Positions 8,316 to 18,354 are shown, numbered from the stretch's first letter. The stretch: 64,000 bases of DNA from Pedobacter sp. FW305-3-2-15-E-R2A2 (GCF_038446955.1 NZ_CP151803.1:5518001-5582000); one strand, 5' to 3'. The notes: generated from the letters alone by a model not told the origin. Made by a program: numbers and translations.

Positions 8316-10118
8316 ATGAAACACCTTAGATTCTTAAACAAATACTTCTATAAATATAAATGGTGGATTATTCCGGGGGTATTTTTTGTAATCATCTCCA
8401 ATATCTTTGGTGTAATCCCCGCTCAGGTTATCGGGCATGCCTTTAATCTAATTACAGAAAATATACAGATCTATGGCTTGTTCGAAGGTTTCGAACGCCG
8501 CAGCATCATCTATGACATCTTCAGCACCAGCCTGTTTTATTTCGGTTTATTGGTGCTGGTCCTTTATTTAATGAGGGGTCTCTTTTTGTTTTTCATGCGT
8601 CAGACGATTATTTTAATGTCAAGACATATAGAATATGACATGAAAAATGAGATCTACGCCCATTATCAGGAACTGAGCCTCGGTTTTTACCGGAGAAACA
8701 ATACCGGCGATTTGATGAACCGTGCAACCGAGGATGTCAACAGGGTCCGCATGTATGTAGGTCCGGCAATCATGTATACGATCAATACGGCAGTACTCTT
8801 TATACTGGTGATCTATGCCATGTTCTCGGTCAACAGTACACTAGCGATTTTCTCCTTGCTTCCTTTACCAGTTCTGGTCGTCATCATTTATTTTGTCAAC
8901 ACCCTGATCAATAAAAGAAGTGAACAGATCCAGGAACAACTTTCCAGGCTGAGTAGTTTTGTTCAGGAAAGATTCTCCGGAATCCGCGTCATTAAATCAT
9001 ATGTAAGGGAAAGCCATACCAAAGATGTATTTGCAGCGGAGAGCCAGGGTTATAAAGACAATGCTATGGGGCTGGTAAAAGTCCAGGCCTTATTTTATCC
9101 AACCATGTTGTTACTCGTTGGACTGAGTACCATCCTTACCGTTTATATTGGCGGGAAACAGGTGATCGAAGGATCGATCAGTGCGGGAAACATTGCGGAG
9201 TTTATCGTATATGTAAATCAGCTGACCTTTCCGGTATCGATGCTGGGTTGGGTAACGACCCTGATCCAACGCGCTTCCGCTTCTCAGAAAAGGATCAATG
9301 AGTTCCTGCAGCTGCAACCGGACATCACTTCCGGCAGCAGCGAAATTGTTCCTCTAAACGGAAATATTAGTTTTGAAAATGTAAGTTTTACCTATCCCGA
9401 TACCGGAATCCAGGCTTTAAAGGACATTAGCTTTGAGATCGAACAAGGTCAGTTTGTCGCCATTATTGGCCGCACAGGCTCTGGAAAATCAACACTTGCC
9501 AACCTGTTGATGCGCATGTACGATGTAGATCAGGGGAAAATAAAAATGGACGGAACCGCGATTGGCCAGCTGAACCTGCAGCATTACCGCAGTCAGTTTG
9601 GGTTTGTGCCTCAGGAAGTTTTCCTGTTCTCCGATACGATCAGAAATAACATTGCCTTCGGACTGGATCAGGTAACAGAGGAAGAAGTGATAGATGCGGC
9701 CAAAAATGCAGCAGTGTATCAAAACATCATCAATTTCGACCTTAAATTTGAAACCATGCTTGGGGAAAGAGGAATCACCCTTTCCGGTGGCCAAAAGCAA
9801 CGGGTATCCATCGCCCGTGCCTTAATTAAAGAACCTAAAGTCCTGATCTTCGACGATTGTCTTTCCGCAGTAGACACCCGTACAGAAGAAGAGATTCTGA
9901 ATAACCTGGGAAGAGTGATGAAAGGAAAAACAAGTATTCTCATTGCTCACCGGATATCAACGATTAAAAATGCCAATAAAATCCTTGTTTTGGACGATGG
10001 CAGGATCATTGAACAAGGTACACATAGAGATTTACTCCAATTGGGAGGTGCTTATGCTGAAATGTATCAAAATCAATTGCTGGAAGAGGAGACTTCTGGT
10101 AATTCTCCGCTGACATAA
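8316..10118 (+). CDS. ABC exporter, fused permease and ATPase (MsbA/MdlB-like)
   Basis: Inner-membrane ABC exporter half-transporter, 600 aa, probably a homodimer moving a lipid, peptide or drug outward. The N-terminal ABC_membrane domain has six membrane helices (about 15-315). The ATPase has Walker A GRTGSGKS (about 385-392), signature LSGGQKQR and Walker B VLIFDDCLSAVD. In Walker B the usual catalytic Glu is Asp (DD in place of DE), a change often seen in the degenerate half of heterodimeric exporters. No partner half-transporter is adjacent. Substrate unknown. Confidence 0.9.
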   Translation: MKHLRFLNKYFYKYKWWIIPGVFFVIISNIFGVIPAQVIGHAFNLITENIQIYGLFEGFERRSIIYDIFSTSLFYFGLLVLVLYLMRGLFLFFMRQTIILMSRHIEYDMKNEIYAHYQELSLGFYRRNNTGDLMNRATEDVNRVRMYVGPAIMYTINTAVLFILVIYAMFSVNSTLAIFSLLPLPVLVVIIYFVNTLINKRSEQIQEQLSRLSSFVQERFSGIRVIKSYVRESHTKDVFAAESQGYKDNAMGLVKVQALFYPTMLLLVGLSTILTVYIGGKQVIEGSISAGNIAEFIVYVNQLTFPVSMLGWVTTLIQRASASQKRINEFLQLQPDITSGSSEIVPLNGNISFENVSFTYPDTGIQALKDISFEIEQGQFVAIIGRTGSGKSTLANLLMRMYDVDQGKIKMDGTAIGQLNLQHYRSQFGFVPQEVFLFSDTIRNNIAFGLDQVTEEEVIDAAKNAAVYQNIINFDLKFETMLGERGITLSGGQKQRVSIARALIKEPKVLIFDDCLSAVDTRTEEEILNNLGRVMKGKTSILIAHRISTIKNANKILVLDDGRIIEQGTHRDLLQLGGAYAEMYQNQLLEEETSGNSPLT

Positions 10119-10233
10119 GGACTTAGAAAAATGAAAACACTCATTTTAGGGTCCTCAGTAGCACAAAAAGCAATAAAATAACGATAAATTAACAATTTTG
10201 CACTGACGAAAGGTATTCTGTGTAATTTTCTAT

Positions 10234-10265
10234 TTTGAAGTTTAATAATTATTGCTTTATATTTA
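10234..10265 (+). promoter_or_regulatory. promoter of the PUR-domain gene
   Basis: TTTG (10234-10237), 20 nt, then TATATTTA (10258-10265), one mismatch from TAnnTTTG. It lies 31 nt upstream of the chosen start at 10297 and inside the longer open frame, so it argues for the short form. Confidence 0.55.
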
Positions 10266-10296
10266 CCCGAACCAAAAACCAAGATCAATACCAACC

Positions 10297-10626
10297 ATGG
10301 GAGAATTTGACAACAAAGAGAGAGAAGAGGTTTTTTCGAAGAAAGTAAGGGCCGGTAAAAGAACGTACTTTTTCGACGTAAAAGCAACAAGATCAGGAGA
10401 CTATTACCTAACTTTAACTGAGAGTAAAAAAAGACTGGAAGACGGTGTTTTTGTAAAACATAAAATCTTCTTATATAAAGAAGACTTTGAGAAATTTGCA
10501 GAAGGATTAAATGAGACTGTTGACTATATTAAGAGCCACCAGGATGTTGTAGAAAAACGCTACGAGTATTCTGAGAACCACGAAGGCGCAGGAAACAAGA
10601 ATCACAATGATGATTTTTCTTTCTAA
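10297..10626 (+). CDS. PUR-family nucleic-acid-binding protein (DUF3276)
   Basis: Small cytoplasmic DNA/RNA-binding protein of 109 aa with one PUR-alpha-like repeat: KAGKRTYFFDVK-type strands (here RAGKRTYFFDVKATRSGDYY), LTESKKR, and the helix YKEDFEKFAEGLNETVDYI. DUF3276 proteins are small Bacteroidota/Borrelia PUR proteins. The tail is Gly/Asn/His/Asp-rich and ends DDFSF. The frame is open from 10252, but the promoter at 10234-10265 and the typical MGEFDNKEREEVFSKKV start favour 10297. Confidence 0.85.
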   Translation: MGEFDNKEREEVFSKKVRAGKRTYFFDVKATRSGDYYLTLTESKKRLEDGVFVKHKIFLYKEDFEKFAEGLNETVDYIKSHQDVVEKRYEYSENHEGAGNKNHNDDFSF

Positions 10627-10645
10627 CATATAAAGAAAAGACAAT

Positions 10646-10671
10646 GCCCCTTATGAAACAGGGGCTTTTTT
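10646..10671 (+). terminator. terminator of the PUR-domain gene
   Basis: GCCCC (10646-10650) pairs with GGGGC (10661-10665) over a 10-nt loop, followed by six T. It is 20 nt beyond the stop codon. Confidence 0.8.
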
Positions 10672-10682
10672 ATGCCCTAAAA

Positions 10683-10713
10683 AAAACGACCATATTCAAT
10701 ATATGGCCGTTTT
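10683..10713 (-). terminator. terminator closing redox SusCD module 1
   Basis: On - the RNA forms a 13-bp stem (AAAACGGCCATAT with ATATGGTCGTTTT, one G-U pair) over a 5-nt loop and ends in a T run. On + the same position is an A-C mismatch, so the structure suits the - strand. It lies 26 nt beyond the stop of the TlpA-like gene. Confidence 0.8.
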
Positions 10714-10738
10714 GATTTGCTTGGTTACCCAAGGGAAA

Positions 10739-11866
10739 TTATTTTAGCAACTCCTCCAGTTTATCGTGTAGTGCTTTACCCCGCAGGTCTTTCGCCACGA
10801 TGATTCCGTTTGCGTCCACTAACACAGAATGAGGAATTCCCCTTATGGCATACAGCTTCACCATCGGGCTTTCCCAGTACTTTAAATCTGAAATCTGATA
10901 CCAGGTCAGCTGATCATCAGCAATTGCTTTTTTCCATGCGGCAGCGCCTTCGGTTTTGTCCAGTGAAACACCCAGCACGTTCAAGCCCTTTTCATGAAAC
11001 TTAGCATAAGCAGCAACGACGTTCGGGTTCTCCTGTCTGCATGGTCCGCACCATGAAGCCCAGAAATCAATCAAGGTATACTTTCCTTTTTTAACCACCT
11101 CATTTAAGGAAAGTGTTGTTCCTTCAGGGGTTAATGCACTAAAATCAGGCGCCTTAATTCCCAGAGCTACTCTGGAAAGATCGGCCAGACGTTCTTTAAC
11201 TTTAATCCCATAAGTACTCGTTTTAACCACCTTAGCAAGACCGTTGTAAACAGGTTCAGTAACTGATGGTTCGATATCTCCGTTAAAAATCAGATACGGG
11301 GTATAGTAAGACTGAGGATTTTTAAGGATAAAATCATTTGTCAGCTTTGCCTGTTCTTCTTCCAGTTCGTCGAATTGTTTACTGATCGTCTTAACCAGCT
11401 CTTCATTTTTCGCGGTACGTGCATCACGATACTCCTTATTCAGACTTCTGATTTTAGCGGTTGTCGGCGCCATGATTGCAGTATATCTCTGGTAGTCGTC
11501 ATGAGCCGAAGAACCGGAAAGCGTAACCTTGGAAAGGTCCTCAGCATCGCCTTTCAGGACCATAGAGGAATTGTCCAAAAAAGCATTGTACCTGATGCGC
11601 TTATTTTCTATCCTTAAACTGTAAAAATCAGCTCCGTTTTTCACCCGCCCTTTCAGCTCAAACCTGTTGTTTTTTACCGTTTGAAAAACAGTATCCATTT
11701 TACGTTGGTCGATGCTATGTATCAACATCACCTTATCTCCTTCTTTTAAGCCGGTCAGTTCCCCTTTAATGGTAAAACCTTTTGTATTTTGTGCATTGAC
11801 TCCCGCAATACCTGCCAATGAAACTATGGCCAAGGAAAGCATGGAAATTTTTAATGTCTTTTTCAT
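10739..11866 (-). CDS. TlpA-like thiol-disulfide oxidoreductase with DUF4369
   Basis: Exported thioredoxin-fold protein of 375 aa. Signal peptide about residues 1-25 (ending GVNAQ), then a DUF4369 beta domain (FTIKGELTGLKEGDKVMLI to about residue 120), a helical linker, and a redoxin/TlpA domain with the active site WASWCGPCRQENP at about residues 269-281. The cis-Pro loop appears as RGIPHSVLV. It probably reduces or isomerises disulfides in the periplasm. Last gene of a module with an ECF sigma, FecR, SusC and SusD; 18 nt after another thioredoxin gene. Confidence 0.85.
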   Translation of the reverse strand: MKKTLKISMLSLAIVSLAGIAGVNAQNTKGFTIKGELTGLKEGDKVMLIHSIDQRKMDTVFQTVKNNRFELKGRVKNGADFYSLRIENKRIRYNAFLDNSSMVLKGDAEDLSKVTLSGSSAHDDYQRYTAIMAPTTAKIRSLNKEYRDARTAKNEELVKTISKQFDELEEEQAKLTNDFILKNPQSYYTPYLIFNGDIEPSVTEPVYNGLAKVVKTSTYGIKVKERLADLSRVALGIKAPDFSALTPEGTTLSLNEVVKKGKYTLIDFWASWCGPCRQENPNVVAAYAKFHEKGLNVLGVSLDKTEGAAAWKKAIADDQLTWYQISDLKYWESPMVKLYAIRGIPHSVLVDANGIIVAKDLRGKALHDKLEELLK

Positions 11867-11884
11867 TTGTTGTGTTTTATGAGC

Positions 11885-13075
11885 TTATAATAATTCAATC
11901 TTATCCAATAATTCCTGAGACAGCTTCTGAATTTTGGAAGTCTCCGCATCCGCCAGCAATCTCGATTTTTTTGCTGCTTTTAAGCCTTCCTCTTTCTTTT
12001 TCAGGGAGAGACATACTTTAGCAAACGTACTTTGGATGGAATATTCCTCAGGTGCCAGTGCTACGGATCGCTTTGCCAGCAGGTAGGCCTGCTCTAAAAT
12101 TTCGGGATTTGAAGCCGCTTTATAATCTGCCCTTCTGGCCAGAAAGCTCAGCTTTTCAGCATCTGTTTTTAAGATCCCTTTTAGCGCTGCATCAGTAACC
12201 TTTTTATAGTCGGCAGTTCTATTTTGTTCCAGGTAAAAATCAGCTTCCAGCATTGCTCCTTGTTTTCTACGGTCTGCCTTATCAGAGGTATTGAAAAAAG
12301 CCAGTTTCTTCATGAAAGCAGGCTCATCTTTGGCATAAATGTATCCGTACATACTGCTGCTGATCAGGCGGTCTGTTAGTTCTTCTCTTTCTGCAACGCT
12401 ACTCCATGCAGCGAACCGGGCTTGATTTGCCATGAAATAAGCACCCAGACGATCCGTTTCAGATCTGGCCAGGGCCTTTACCGCTTTCCATCCCAATGCA
12501 GAATTCAATTCTTCCGCTGTAATTTTTGCAACGATGTCTTTCCCGATATTATCGGCGGTTCCACGTTCTGATTTTTGTAAGGTCAGGTAATAGTCCAATA
12601 CGAAAGCGAGGTCTCTCTGTCCGGATTCGTATTTCTTCTTCATCGAGGAGAAATTTCTCCCTGGGTCTGAGGCCATTTTCCCTTCTTCCAGAAATTCAGC
12701 AACAGGCATCCTGGAAGCGGTTCTATGGATTACTTCTCCTTTATCATTGACAAACAGGAAAGTCGGAAAAGAGCGCACATTGTATTTTTTCGCCAGAGCA
12801 ATCCCCTCCCCTTTTTCCATATCAATTTTAGCATTGATGAAATTCTTGTTGAAGAAAGCCCCCACAGACGGATCTACAAAGACATTCTGATCCATCCATT
12901 TACAAGGCCCACACCAGGAGGTATAACAATCTATGAAGATCAGTTTATTTTCGGCAGCAGCCTTTTCCGTAGTTTCCTTCCAGTTTGAAGTCTGGTTAAA
13001 TTTAATGCCTTCCTGTGCTTTTATGCTTCCGCCAATTAGTAGAAGCAGGATCGTGGTTATATTTTTTATGGTCAT
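11885..13075 (-). CDS. secreted thioredoxin-fold protein with helical C-terminal half
   Basis: Periplasmic protein of 396 aa. Signal peptide to about residue 20 (GGSIKA/Q). A thioredoxin domain follows with active site C55-G-P-C58 (YTSWCGPCKWMD) and cis-Pro loop VRSFPTFLFV. Residues from about 150 on are helix-rich and resemble TPR-like packing (KAALKGILKTDAEKLSFLAR, EQAYLLAKRSVALAPEEY). The domain order fits secreted thioredoxins found next to SusCD pairs. It lies between SusD and the TlpA-like gene; a large RNA stem-loop fills the gap to SusD. Confidence 0.8.
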   Translation of the reverse strand: MTIKNITTILLLLIGGSIKAQEGIKFNQTSNWKETTEKAAAENKLIFIDCYTSWCGPCKWMDQNVFVDPSVGAFFNKNFINAKIDMEKGEGIALAKKYNVRSFPTFLFVNDKGEVIHRTASRMPVAEFLEEGKMASDPGRNFSSMKKKYESGQRDLAFVLDYYLTLQKSERGTADNIGKDIVAKITAEELNSALGWKAVKALARSETDRLGAYFMANQARFAAWSSVAEREELTDRLISSSMYGYIYAKDEPAFMKKLAFFNTSDKADRRKQGAMLEADFYLEQNRTADYKKVTDAALKGILKTDAEKLSFLARRADYKAASNPEILEQAYLLAKRSVALAPEEYSIQSTFAKVCLSLKKKEEGLKAAKKSRLLADAETSKIQKLSQELLDKIELL

Positions 13076-13100
13076 ATGTTCTTTGATATAGGTTTAGAAG

Positions 13101-13146
13101 CCTGCATCAACTATCGCCTGTTTATAAGGCGGCAACTGATTGCAGG
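13101..13146 (-). promoter_or_regulatory. long intergenic stem-loop between SusD and the thioredoxin gene
   Basis: Outer arms CCTGCA (13101-13106) and TGCAGG (13141-13146) enclose an inner stem CGCCT (13115-13119) with AGGCG (13127-13131). There is no T run, so it looks like an mRNA processing or stability element rather than a terminator. Confidence 0.45.
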
Positions 13147-13181
13147 TTCCTTTATTTTATGAATTTGATTCAGGTGATGGT

Positions 13182-14627
13182 TTAACGGTCGTACACCGGT
13201 ATCGAAGGATTAAATTCCAGGACATTCGGTGGCAATGGAAGAATATACCGCTTATCATTTGCCGGTAAAGTATAAGTTTCCGTTCCGTTCTTATGGGTCA
13301 CTGTTTTTGCAAAACGGGGATCTTTATTCAATCTTTTCAAATCGATCAGACGTGTACTTCCCTGATAAGGAGTTTCTCTTCTTCTTTCTTCGAGTGCCAT
13401 CCGCAGTGCCTCATCTTTAGTTGCTGCAACCAGTGGCTGATTACCTGCGATACGCATGTTTCTCAATTTGTTCAGATGCTGTAAAGCGACCTCTTTACTT
13501 CCCACCCTTGCCTCACATTCTGCGGCGATGAGGTAAAGTTCCGGTGTACCAAATCCATGATTAAATTCTACATAAGCTGCCCAAAGCTTTCTTCCCGGAA
13601 AAACAGTGATTGCTCCGCCAAAATTGGCTTGTCCGTCGCAGAAGAAAAGTTTTAAACGCTGATCTGTAGCATTTGCCGGCAGGTCCTTTTGATAAACATC
13701 CAGTAAATCGGCACTTGCATACAGTTCCGTAAATACATGTCCGTTACTGGAAGAACCAAAACGGCTCCAGATACTTTCGTTACTTTCATTGGGACGAGGA
13801 AAGACAACCGTCTGGTCTGCGATGGTACAAACCCTTCCCCAGGTTCCCTTTTTGTTCGTATAAATGCGGTAATCAATCAGGTTACTATTTAGTTTCAAGG
13901 CCTCATTTGCATTCTCCAGCGCCTCTGCATATTTCCCCATATACAGGTACATCCGGCTTAAAAATGCATATCCCACACTCTTTGTCGGGTGGAAATTATT
14001 AGGAGCCCTCAGTGATAAATGAGGAAGTGCTTCATCCAGATCCTTCCGGATCTGAGCGTAAACCTCCGCAACCGTACCTCTCTTATACTTCACATTGATA
14101 TCTTCCGTCAACACCAGAGGCACGCCCAAATCCGTTCCTGCAGTGGCCGGATCGTAATGTGCGGCATAAGCATTTACAATGGTCAGGTATTCGAATGCCC
14201 GGCCAATTTGCGCTTCCGCTTTCAATTGCATCCGATCAGCCAGCGTTCTGTCTTTTACATTTTCTATATTATTGATAATGGTATTGTAAACAAAGATATG
14301 CTCATAGGCGGCTTCATAAAACTGGTCTGATTGACCGGCTTCAAAAATACGCCCAGGTTTAAACTCATATAAATTTCGTTTAAAGAGGTCGTAACCTTGA
14401 TAATCAGCAGATTTATTGGGATCTTTTACTTCCCCGGATTGTGCATCATCCGTTAAGTAAACGGGATATGATGAAGAAACTCCATATAGCGAAGAATTAT
14501 TTAATAACCTTTCGTAATCGTCATAAAACTCCGGGATCGTGTACCCTTTGGGTTTTATATCCAGATATTTTTTACATCCGGATAGGGCAACTATGGTGAT
14601 GAATAAAATGGTGAATATCTTTTTCAT
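13182..14627 (-). CDS. SusD/RagB family nutrient-binding outer-membrane lipoprotein
   Basis: Surface lipoprotein of 481 aa that caps its SusC partner and binds the imported ligand. Lipobox LSGC places the lipidated Cys at residue 18. SusD N-terminal TPR-like helices and the C-terminal RagB/SusD region (EERRRETPYQGSTRLIDLKR and the ending NKR-type YILPLPPNVLEFNP) are present. It is 12 nt downstream of its SusC gene. The ligand cannot be told from sequence; no glycosidase is in this module. Confidence 0.9.
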   Translation of the reverse strand: MKKIFTILFITIVALSGCKKYLDIKPKGYTIPEFYDDYERLLNNSSLYGVSSSYPVYLTDDAQSGEVKDPNKSADYQGYDLFKRNLYEFKPGRIFEAGQSDQFYEAAYEHIFVYNTIINNIENVKDRTLADRMQLKAEAQIGRAFEYLTIVNAYAAHYDPATAGTDLGVPLVLTEDINVKYKRGTVAEVYAQIRKDLDEALPHLSLRAPNNFHPTKSVGYAFLSRMYLYMGKYAEALENANEALKLNSNLIDYRIYTNKKGTWGRVCTIADQTVVFPRPNESNESIWSRFGSSSNGHVFTELYASADLLDVYQKDLPANATDQRLKLFFCDGQANFGGAITVFPGRKLWAAYVEFNHGFGTPELYLIAAECEARVGSKEVALQHLNKLRNMRIAGNQPLVAATKDEALRMALEERRRETPYQGSTRLIDLKRLNKDPRFAKTVTHKNGTETYTLPANDKRYILPLPPNVLEFNPSIPVYDR

Positions 14628-14639
14628 AATGGTTTTGAA

Positions 14640-17600
14640 TTAAAAATTAGCAGAAAGACCAAAGGTGTAAGTTGGCGGAAGCAGGATTCCTCTCGTAGGA
14701 GGAGAAAGCGGGCTAAACGCAGAAGAATTAGTCGTTCCCAGCCATACTTCCGGATCCAGGTTTTGCTTATTTGCCGACCAACGCCATGCATTCTGTACCT
14801 GAAGGCTAAACCTAAGGCGCTGAATGTGATTCCTTTTCAGCAACGCATTCGACAGGTTATAGCTTAAAGTGATGTCACGCAGTTTGATGTAATCCGCCTT
14901 TTGAATCCCCTGATTTCCCGCTTCCCAGATATTGGTGATGACAGAACTCGCGGCCGAAGTAAAACCCGGTGCTATTCCCGGAATAGACTCATCTCCAGGT
15001 TTTTTCCAATAGTTCAACGCATTCCTATCCATATTACTGGTATAGTTTAACTCCGCGTATTTGGTTAAATAAGGGGCGTAGACATCACGCATCACATGCC
15101 CTCCGTAATAGATGAACATAAAGAAGAGGTCGAAATTCTTATAACTCATGCTATTGGACAAAGAAACCGCATAAGGAGGAGTTGCAGTCCCTTCGTGAAT
15201 CAGGTCAGATATCGTCAACTGATCGGTACTTTTAACTTCCTTTCCCTCTTTGGTTAAAGCAATGGGCTTTCCTTTATCATCCAGTCCTTTATATCGAATA
15301 CTATAAATTGAATTCATCGGGACCCCTACTCTATTCTGGCCCTTATCAATATAAGAATATACGCTCTTCCCTTCATTTTCCAGTTTGGTCAGGACGTTTT
15401 TATTATAGTTGAAATTCAATGTGGTATTCCACTTAAAATCACGGGTAGTCAGATTTGTACTGGTTAACGAGATGTCTGTTCCACGGTTTCTCATGCTTCC
15501 ATAATTCAGCATCACAGAGCTCCAGCCAATCGTAGGATCGGTGGTCTGAAAACCCAGAAGATCAGTCGTAGATTTATTATAAAACTCAACAGATCCGAAG
15601 AACCGGTTCTTAAGGAGACTAAAATCAAAGGCAAGATTGGTTACATTGGTCTTTTCCCAACGCAAACCAGAATTTGGCGGACTTTGAACATAAGCCTGCG
15701 ATTCGTTCGTGTTGGAATTAGGTCCCGCATCCCTGGTGATCATATAAGGACCATTCAATTTGGAGATATTACCATTGATACCATAGGTACCACGAACGCT
15801 AAGGCGATCCAGCCAGTCGTTCTGATTTTCAGAAATCACATACATTAAACCTACAGACCACAATGGTTTGTATTGGTATTTAGGATCTGTACCGAACAAG
15901 TTAGACTGATCCATACGAATACTGGCGCTGACAGTGATCTTATTGTCATAGGTATAAGAACCATTACCGTAGAAAGAGACAAACCTGTTTTCGGTAGAAG
16001 CGAATCCTTTCTCGAGCCTGTTTAATTGAAAACGATTATTGATAGACTCTGTGCCTAGTGTCGCTACCGCAAGTGCAGCTTCATTGATCAACTTATAGCT
16101 CAGGTTAAAATCATCGTATCCATATTTGTAGATGTTTGTGCCTGAGCTCTGAATCTTACGTTGTTCTGCACCAGCAATCATTTCCAGACGATGTTTACCA
16201 AATAACTTACTAAAATTAAGCTGGCCCCTCAAGGTGTGGGAGTTTTTATCACTGCGGATTTCACTCAGCTGTCCGCCAACTGGAATCAAATTCGTGATCG
16301 TTCCATCAGGTTTGATCAGCGTCGCATCGTTGATCTGCGTTTTTACGTTATAGGCATTTCTATTATAATATTGTTTGAAATACTCATCTGTTCTTTCCTT
16401 TTGATAAAGCAGGTTCAGCGACAGCCCATCTATGATCTTAATATTTGTTCCTATATTGATATTCAGGTAATTATTCTCGTTGTTTAAATGTTTGGTATTC
16501 ATTTCATTTACAGGAGCAAAATTTTCGTCCTGCAAGCGCAAACCATTCAGGCGGTCTATTTCAAACTGTGATTTGGAATTTAACCAGTTTACCGGATTGC
16601 CCTGTCCATCTCTCAACATAAAGTAAGAAGCTTTACCTGCATTCAACATCCCCACTCCACTGATTCCATTGTCGTAATCCTCCTTCTGTTTGCTACCCAG
16701 TACCCCAATGTTCAGCTTCAACCATTTGTTCAGATTGAGGGTATTGTTGAAATTGAACCCAATCCGGTTAGTGCTTTGCTCCCGCTCATAGGGATTCGAT
16801 CCCATGTAATTGCCACTAAAATTATAGGTGTAAAAATCTGAACCTCCGGATAAGGAAAGGTTATGTTGATGATCTATCGCAGTCTTACGGATAAACTCAT
16901 TGACGACCTGGTCATAACGATCGTTATTCCGGTAAACATCCAGAGCCGTTTGTAATTCTGCTTCCGTGATGTGCCCCTCTCTTTGTTCGTAGAATAATTT
17001 ATAGACATCATTCATTGCTTTACGCGGGTCTATCGCTGAATAAGAACCTGAACGGTAATTGAACATTTCCCTTTGAAAATCTACCAGCTCTGCACTACTC
17101 ATTTTGTTGGCATAGCTTCGGTCGGGAAGCGGTGTAAACTGGATAGTTGCGTTATAACTAACTTTTAAAGGGCCTTTTTTACCCCTTTTAGTATTGATTA
17201 CAATGACCCCGTTTGCAGATCTCGCTCCGTAAATAGAGGCTGCGGTAGCATCTTTCAAAATGGTGACACTTTCTACGTCGGCAGGATTTATAGTCTGAGG
17301 GTCTCCCTCAAAAGGCGCACCATCCAGCACATATAACGGAGCGCTTTCTCCGCTTATGGTGGAGATTCCACGGATTTGTGTTTTTCGTACGCCACCAACT
17401 TTATAACTGGTCAATCCGGCAGACATGCCCTCTATACGGTCCATGATATTCGCTTGTAACTTTCCACTCAGGTCTTTATCGGCATTGATTACGCTGAAAG
17501 AACCCGCTGCACGTTCTTTTGGAATATCCTGGTATCCGGTAGATACCACTGCAATTTCCGACAATAAACCCGGGTTAATTTCCAGTGTGATGGTCATCGG

Positions 17601-18260
17601 ACTTCCCTGGTTTGCAGGAACTTCTTTTGATTTATATCCAATATAAGAAACCACCAGGATGGCTTTATCATCTACCGCATGGAGCTCAAATGCCCCGTCC
17701 GTATTGGTAATCGCGGTCTTCTTCGTATTCTTTACCTGCACGGTCGCACCCGGCAAAGGACCTCCGTTCTCATCAAGCACCTTTCCCTTTAACTCGATAA
17801 AACTGATGTAATTTTTCATCTGCTCCAATACAGAGAAATCCTTTTTCTTGATCACGACCGTATTTTCAATGATCTTAAAGCTGAGGTCCTGGTCCTGAAA
17901 ACAAGCTTCCAAAGCGTGTTCCAGTTTGACGTTTTCCAGATTCAGGTTTACTTTTTTTGCGGCTTTAATCAAATCACTGTTGTACAGAAAAGTGAATTTT
18001 GTCTGTTTCTTGATCGACAACAATACCTGTTGCAAACTCGCATTGTTTTCATGCAGCGTCACACGCTGTCCAAAGCTACTGGCCGCAGCCTGCAGCAGCG
18101 ATATGGTGATCAATATTGCTATCAAATTAATCCGCATAATAATTTGTCTCCTGGTTGAGGAATTTATACCTGGAATCCAGGTATAAATGGCCTGAAATGG
18201 TTTAAAATATGGCGCAAGGCATGGCCTGTCCATACCTGTTGAAGTATTAAATAAATACAT
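14640..18260 (-). CDS. SusC/RagA TonB-linked outer-membrane transporter with STN domain
   Basis: TonB-dependent importer of up to 1206 aa. After the signal sequence (LIAILITISLLQAAASSFGQ) come an STN domain (about 70-135), a carboxypeptidase-regulatory beta-sandwich (about 155-230), the plug (DRIEGMSAGLTSYKV, LYVLDGAPF, VTILKDATAASIYGARSANG) and a 22-strand barrel ending TYTFGLSANF. The STN domain implies signalling through the adjacent FecR/ECF sigma pair. The start is uncertain: Met at 18137 (MRINLIAIL) begins a normal signal peptide, while many relatives are annotated with a longer N-terminus as here. Confidence 0.9.
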   Translation of the reverse strand: MYLFNTSTGMDRPCLAPYFKPFQAIYTWIPGINSSTRRQIIMRINLIAILITISLLQAAASSFGQRVTLHENNASLQQVLLSIKKQTKFTFLYNSDLIKAAKKVNLNLENVKLEHALEACFQDQDLSFKIIENTVVIKKKDFSVLEQMKNYISFIELKGKVLDENGGPLPGATVQVKNTKKTAITNTDGAFELHAVDDKAILVVSYIGYKSKEVPANQGSPMTITLEINPGLLSEIAVVSTGYQDIPKERAAGSFSVINADKDLSGKLQANIMDRIEGMSAGLTSYKVGGVRKTQIRGISTISGESAPLYVLDGAPFEGDPQTINPADVESVTILKDATAASIYGARSANGVIVINTKRGKKGPLKVSYNATIQFTPLPDRSYANKMSSAELVDFQREMFNYRSGSYSAIDPRKAMNDVYKLFYEQREGHITEAELQTALDVYRNNDRYDQVVNEFIRKTAIDHQHNLSLSGGSDFYTYNFSGNYMGSNPYEREQSTNRIGFNFNNTLNLNKWLKLNIGVLGSKQKEDYDNGISGVGMLNAGKASYFMLRDGQGNPVNWLNSKSQFEIDRLNGLRLQDENFAPVNEMNTKHLNNENNYLNINIGTNIKIIDGLSLNLLYQKERTDEYFKQYYNRNAYNVKTQINDATLIKPDGTITNLIPVGGQLSEIRSDKNSHTLRGQLNFSKLFGKHRLEMIAGAEQRKIQSSGTNIYKYGYDDFNLSYKLINEAALAVATLGTESINNRFQLNRLEKGFASTENRFVSFYGNGSYTYDNKITVSASIRMDQSNLFGTDPKYQYKPLWSVGLMYVISENQNDWLDRLSVRGTYGINGNISKLNGPYMITRDAGPNSNTNESQAYVQSPPNSGLRWEKTNVTNLAFDFSLLKNRFFGSVEFYNKSTTDLLGFQTTDPTIGWSSVMLNYGSMRNRGTDISLTSTNLTTRDFKWNTTLNFNYNKNVLTKLENEGKSVYSYIDKGQNRVGVPMNSIYSIRYKGLDDKGKPIALTKEGKEVKSTDQLTISDLIHEGTATPPYAVSLSNSMSYKNFDLFFMFIYYGGHVMRDVYAPYLTKYAELNYTSNMDRNALNYWKKPGDESIPGIAPGFTSAASSVITNIWEAGNQGIQKADYIKLRDITLSYNLSNALLKRNHIQRLRFSLQVQNAWRWSANKQNLDPEVWLGTTNSSAFSPLSPPTRGILLPPTYTFGLSANF

Positions 18261-18271
18261 ACATTTGTAAG

Positions 18272-18354
18272 GTTGGGTTAAATAAGTAAGGTCTATTGCT
18301 ACATGTTTTTCATCCCGATTTATCGGAACAAATGGAAGAAATGGTTAACCCAAC
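18272..18354 (-). promoter_or_regulatory. structured leader upstream of SusC 1
   Basis: A perfect 10-bp inverted repeat, GTTGGGTTAA (18272-18281) and TTAACCCAAC (18345-18354), encloses 63 nt that hold a second small hairpin, CCGAT/ATCGG (18315-18319, 18322-18326). On - this would fold in the 5' leader of SusC. Function unknown. Confidence 0.4.
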
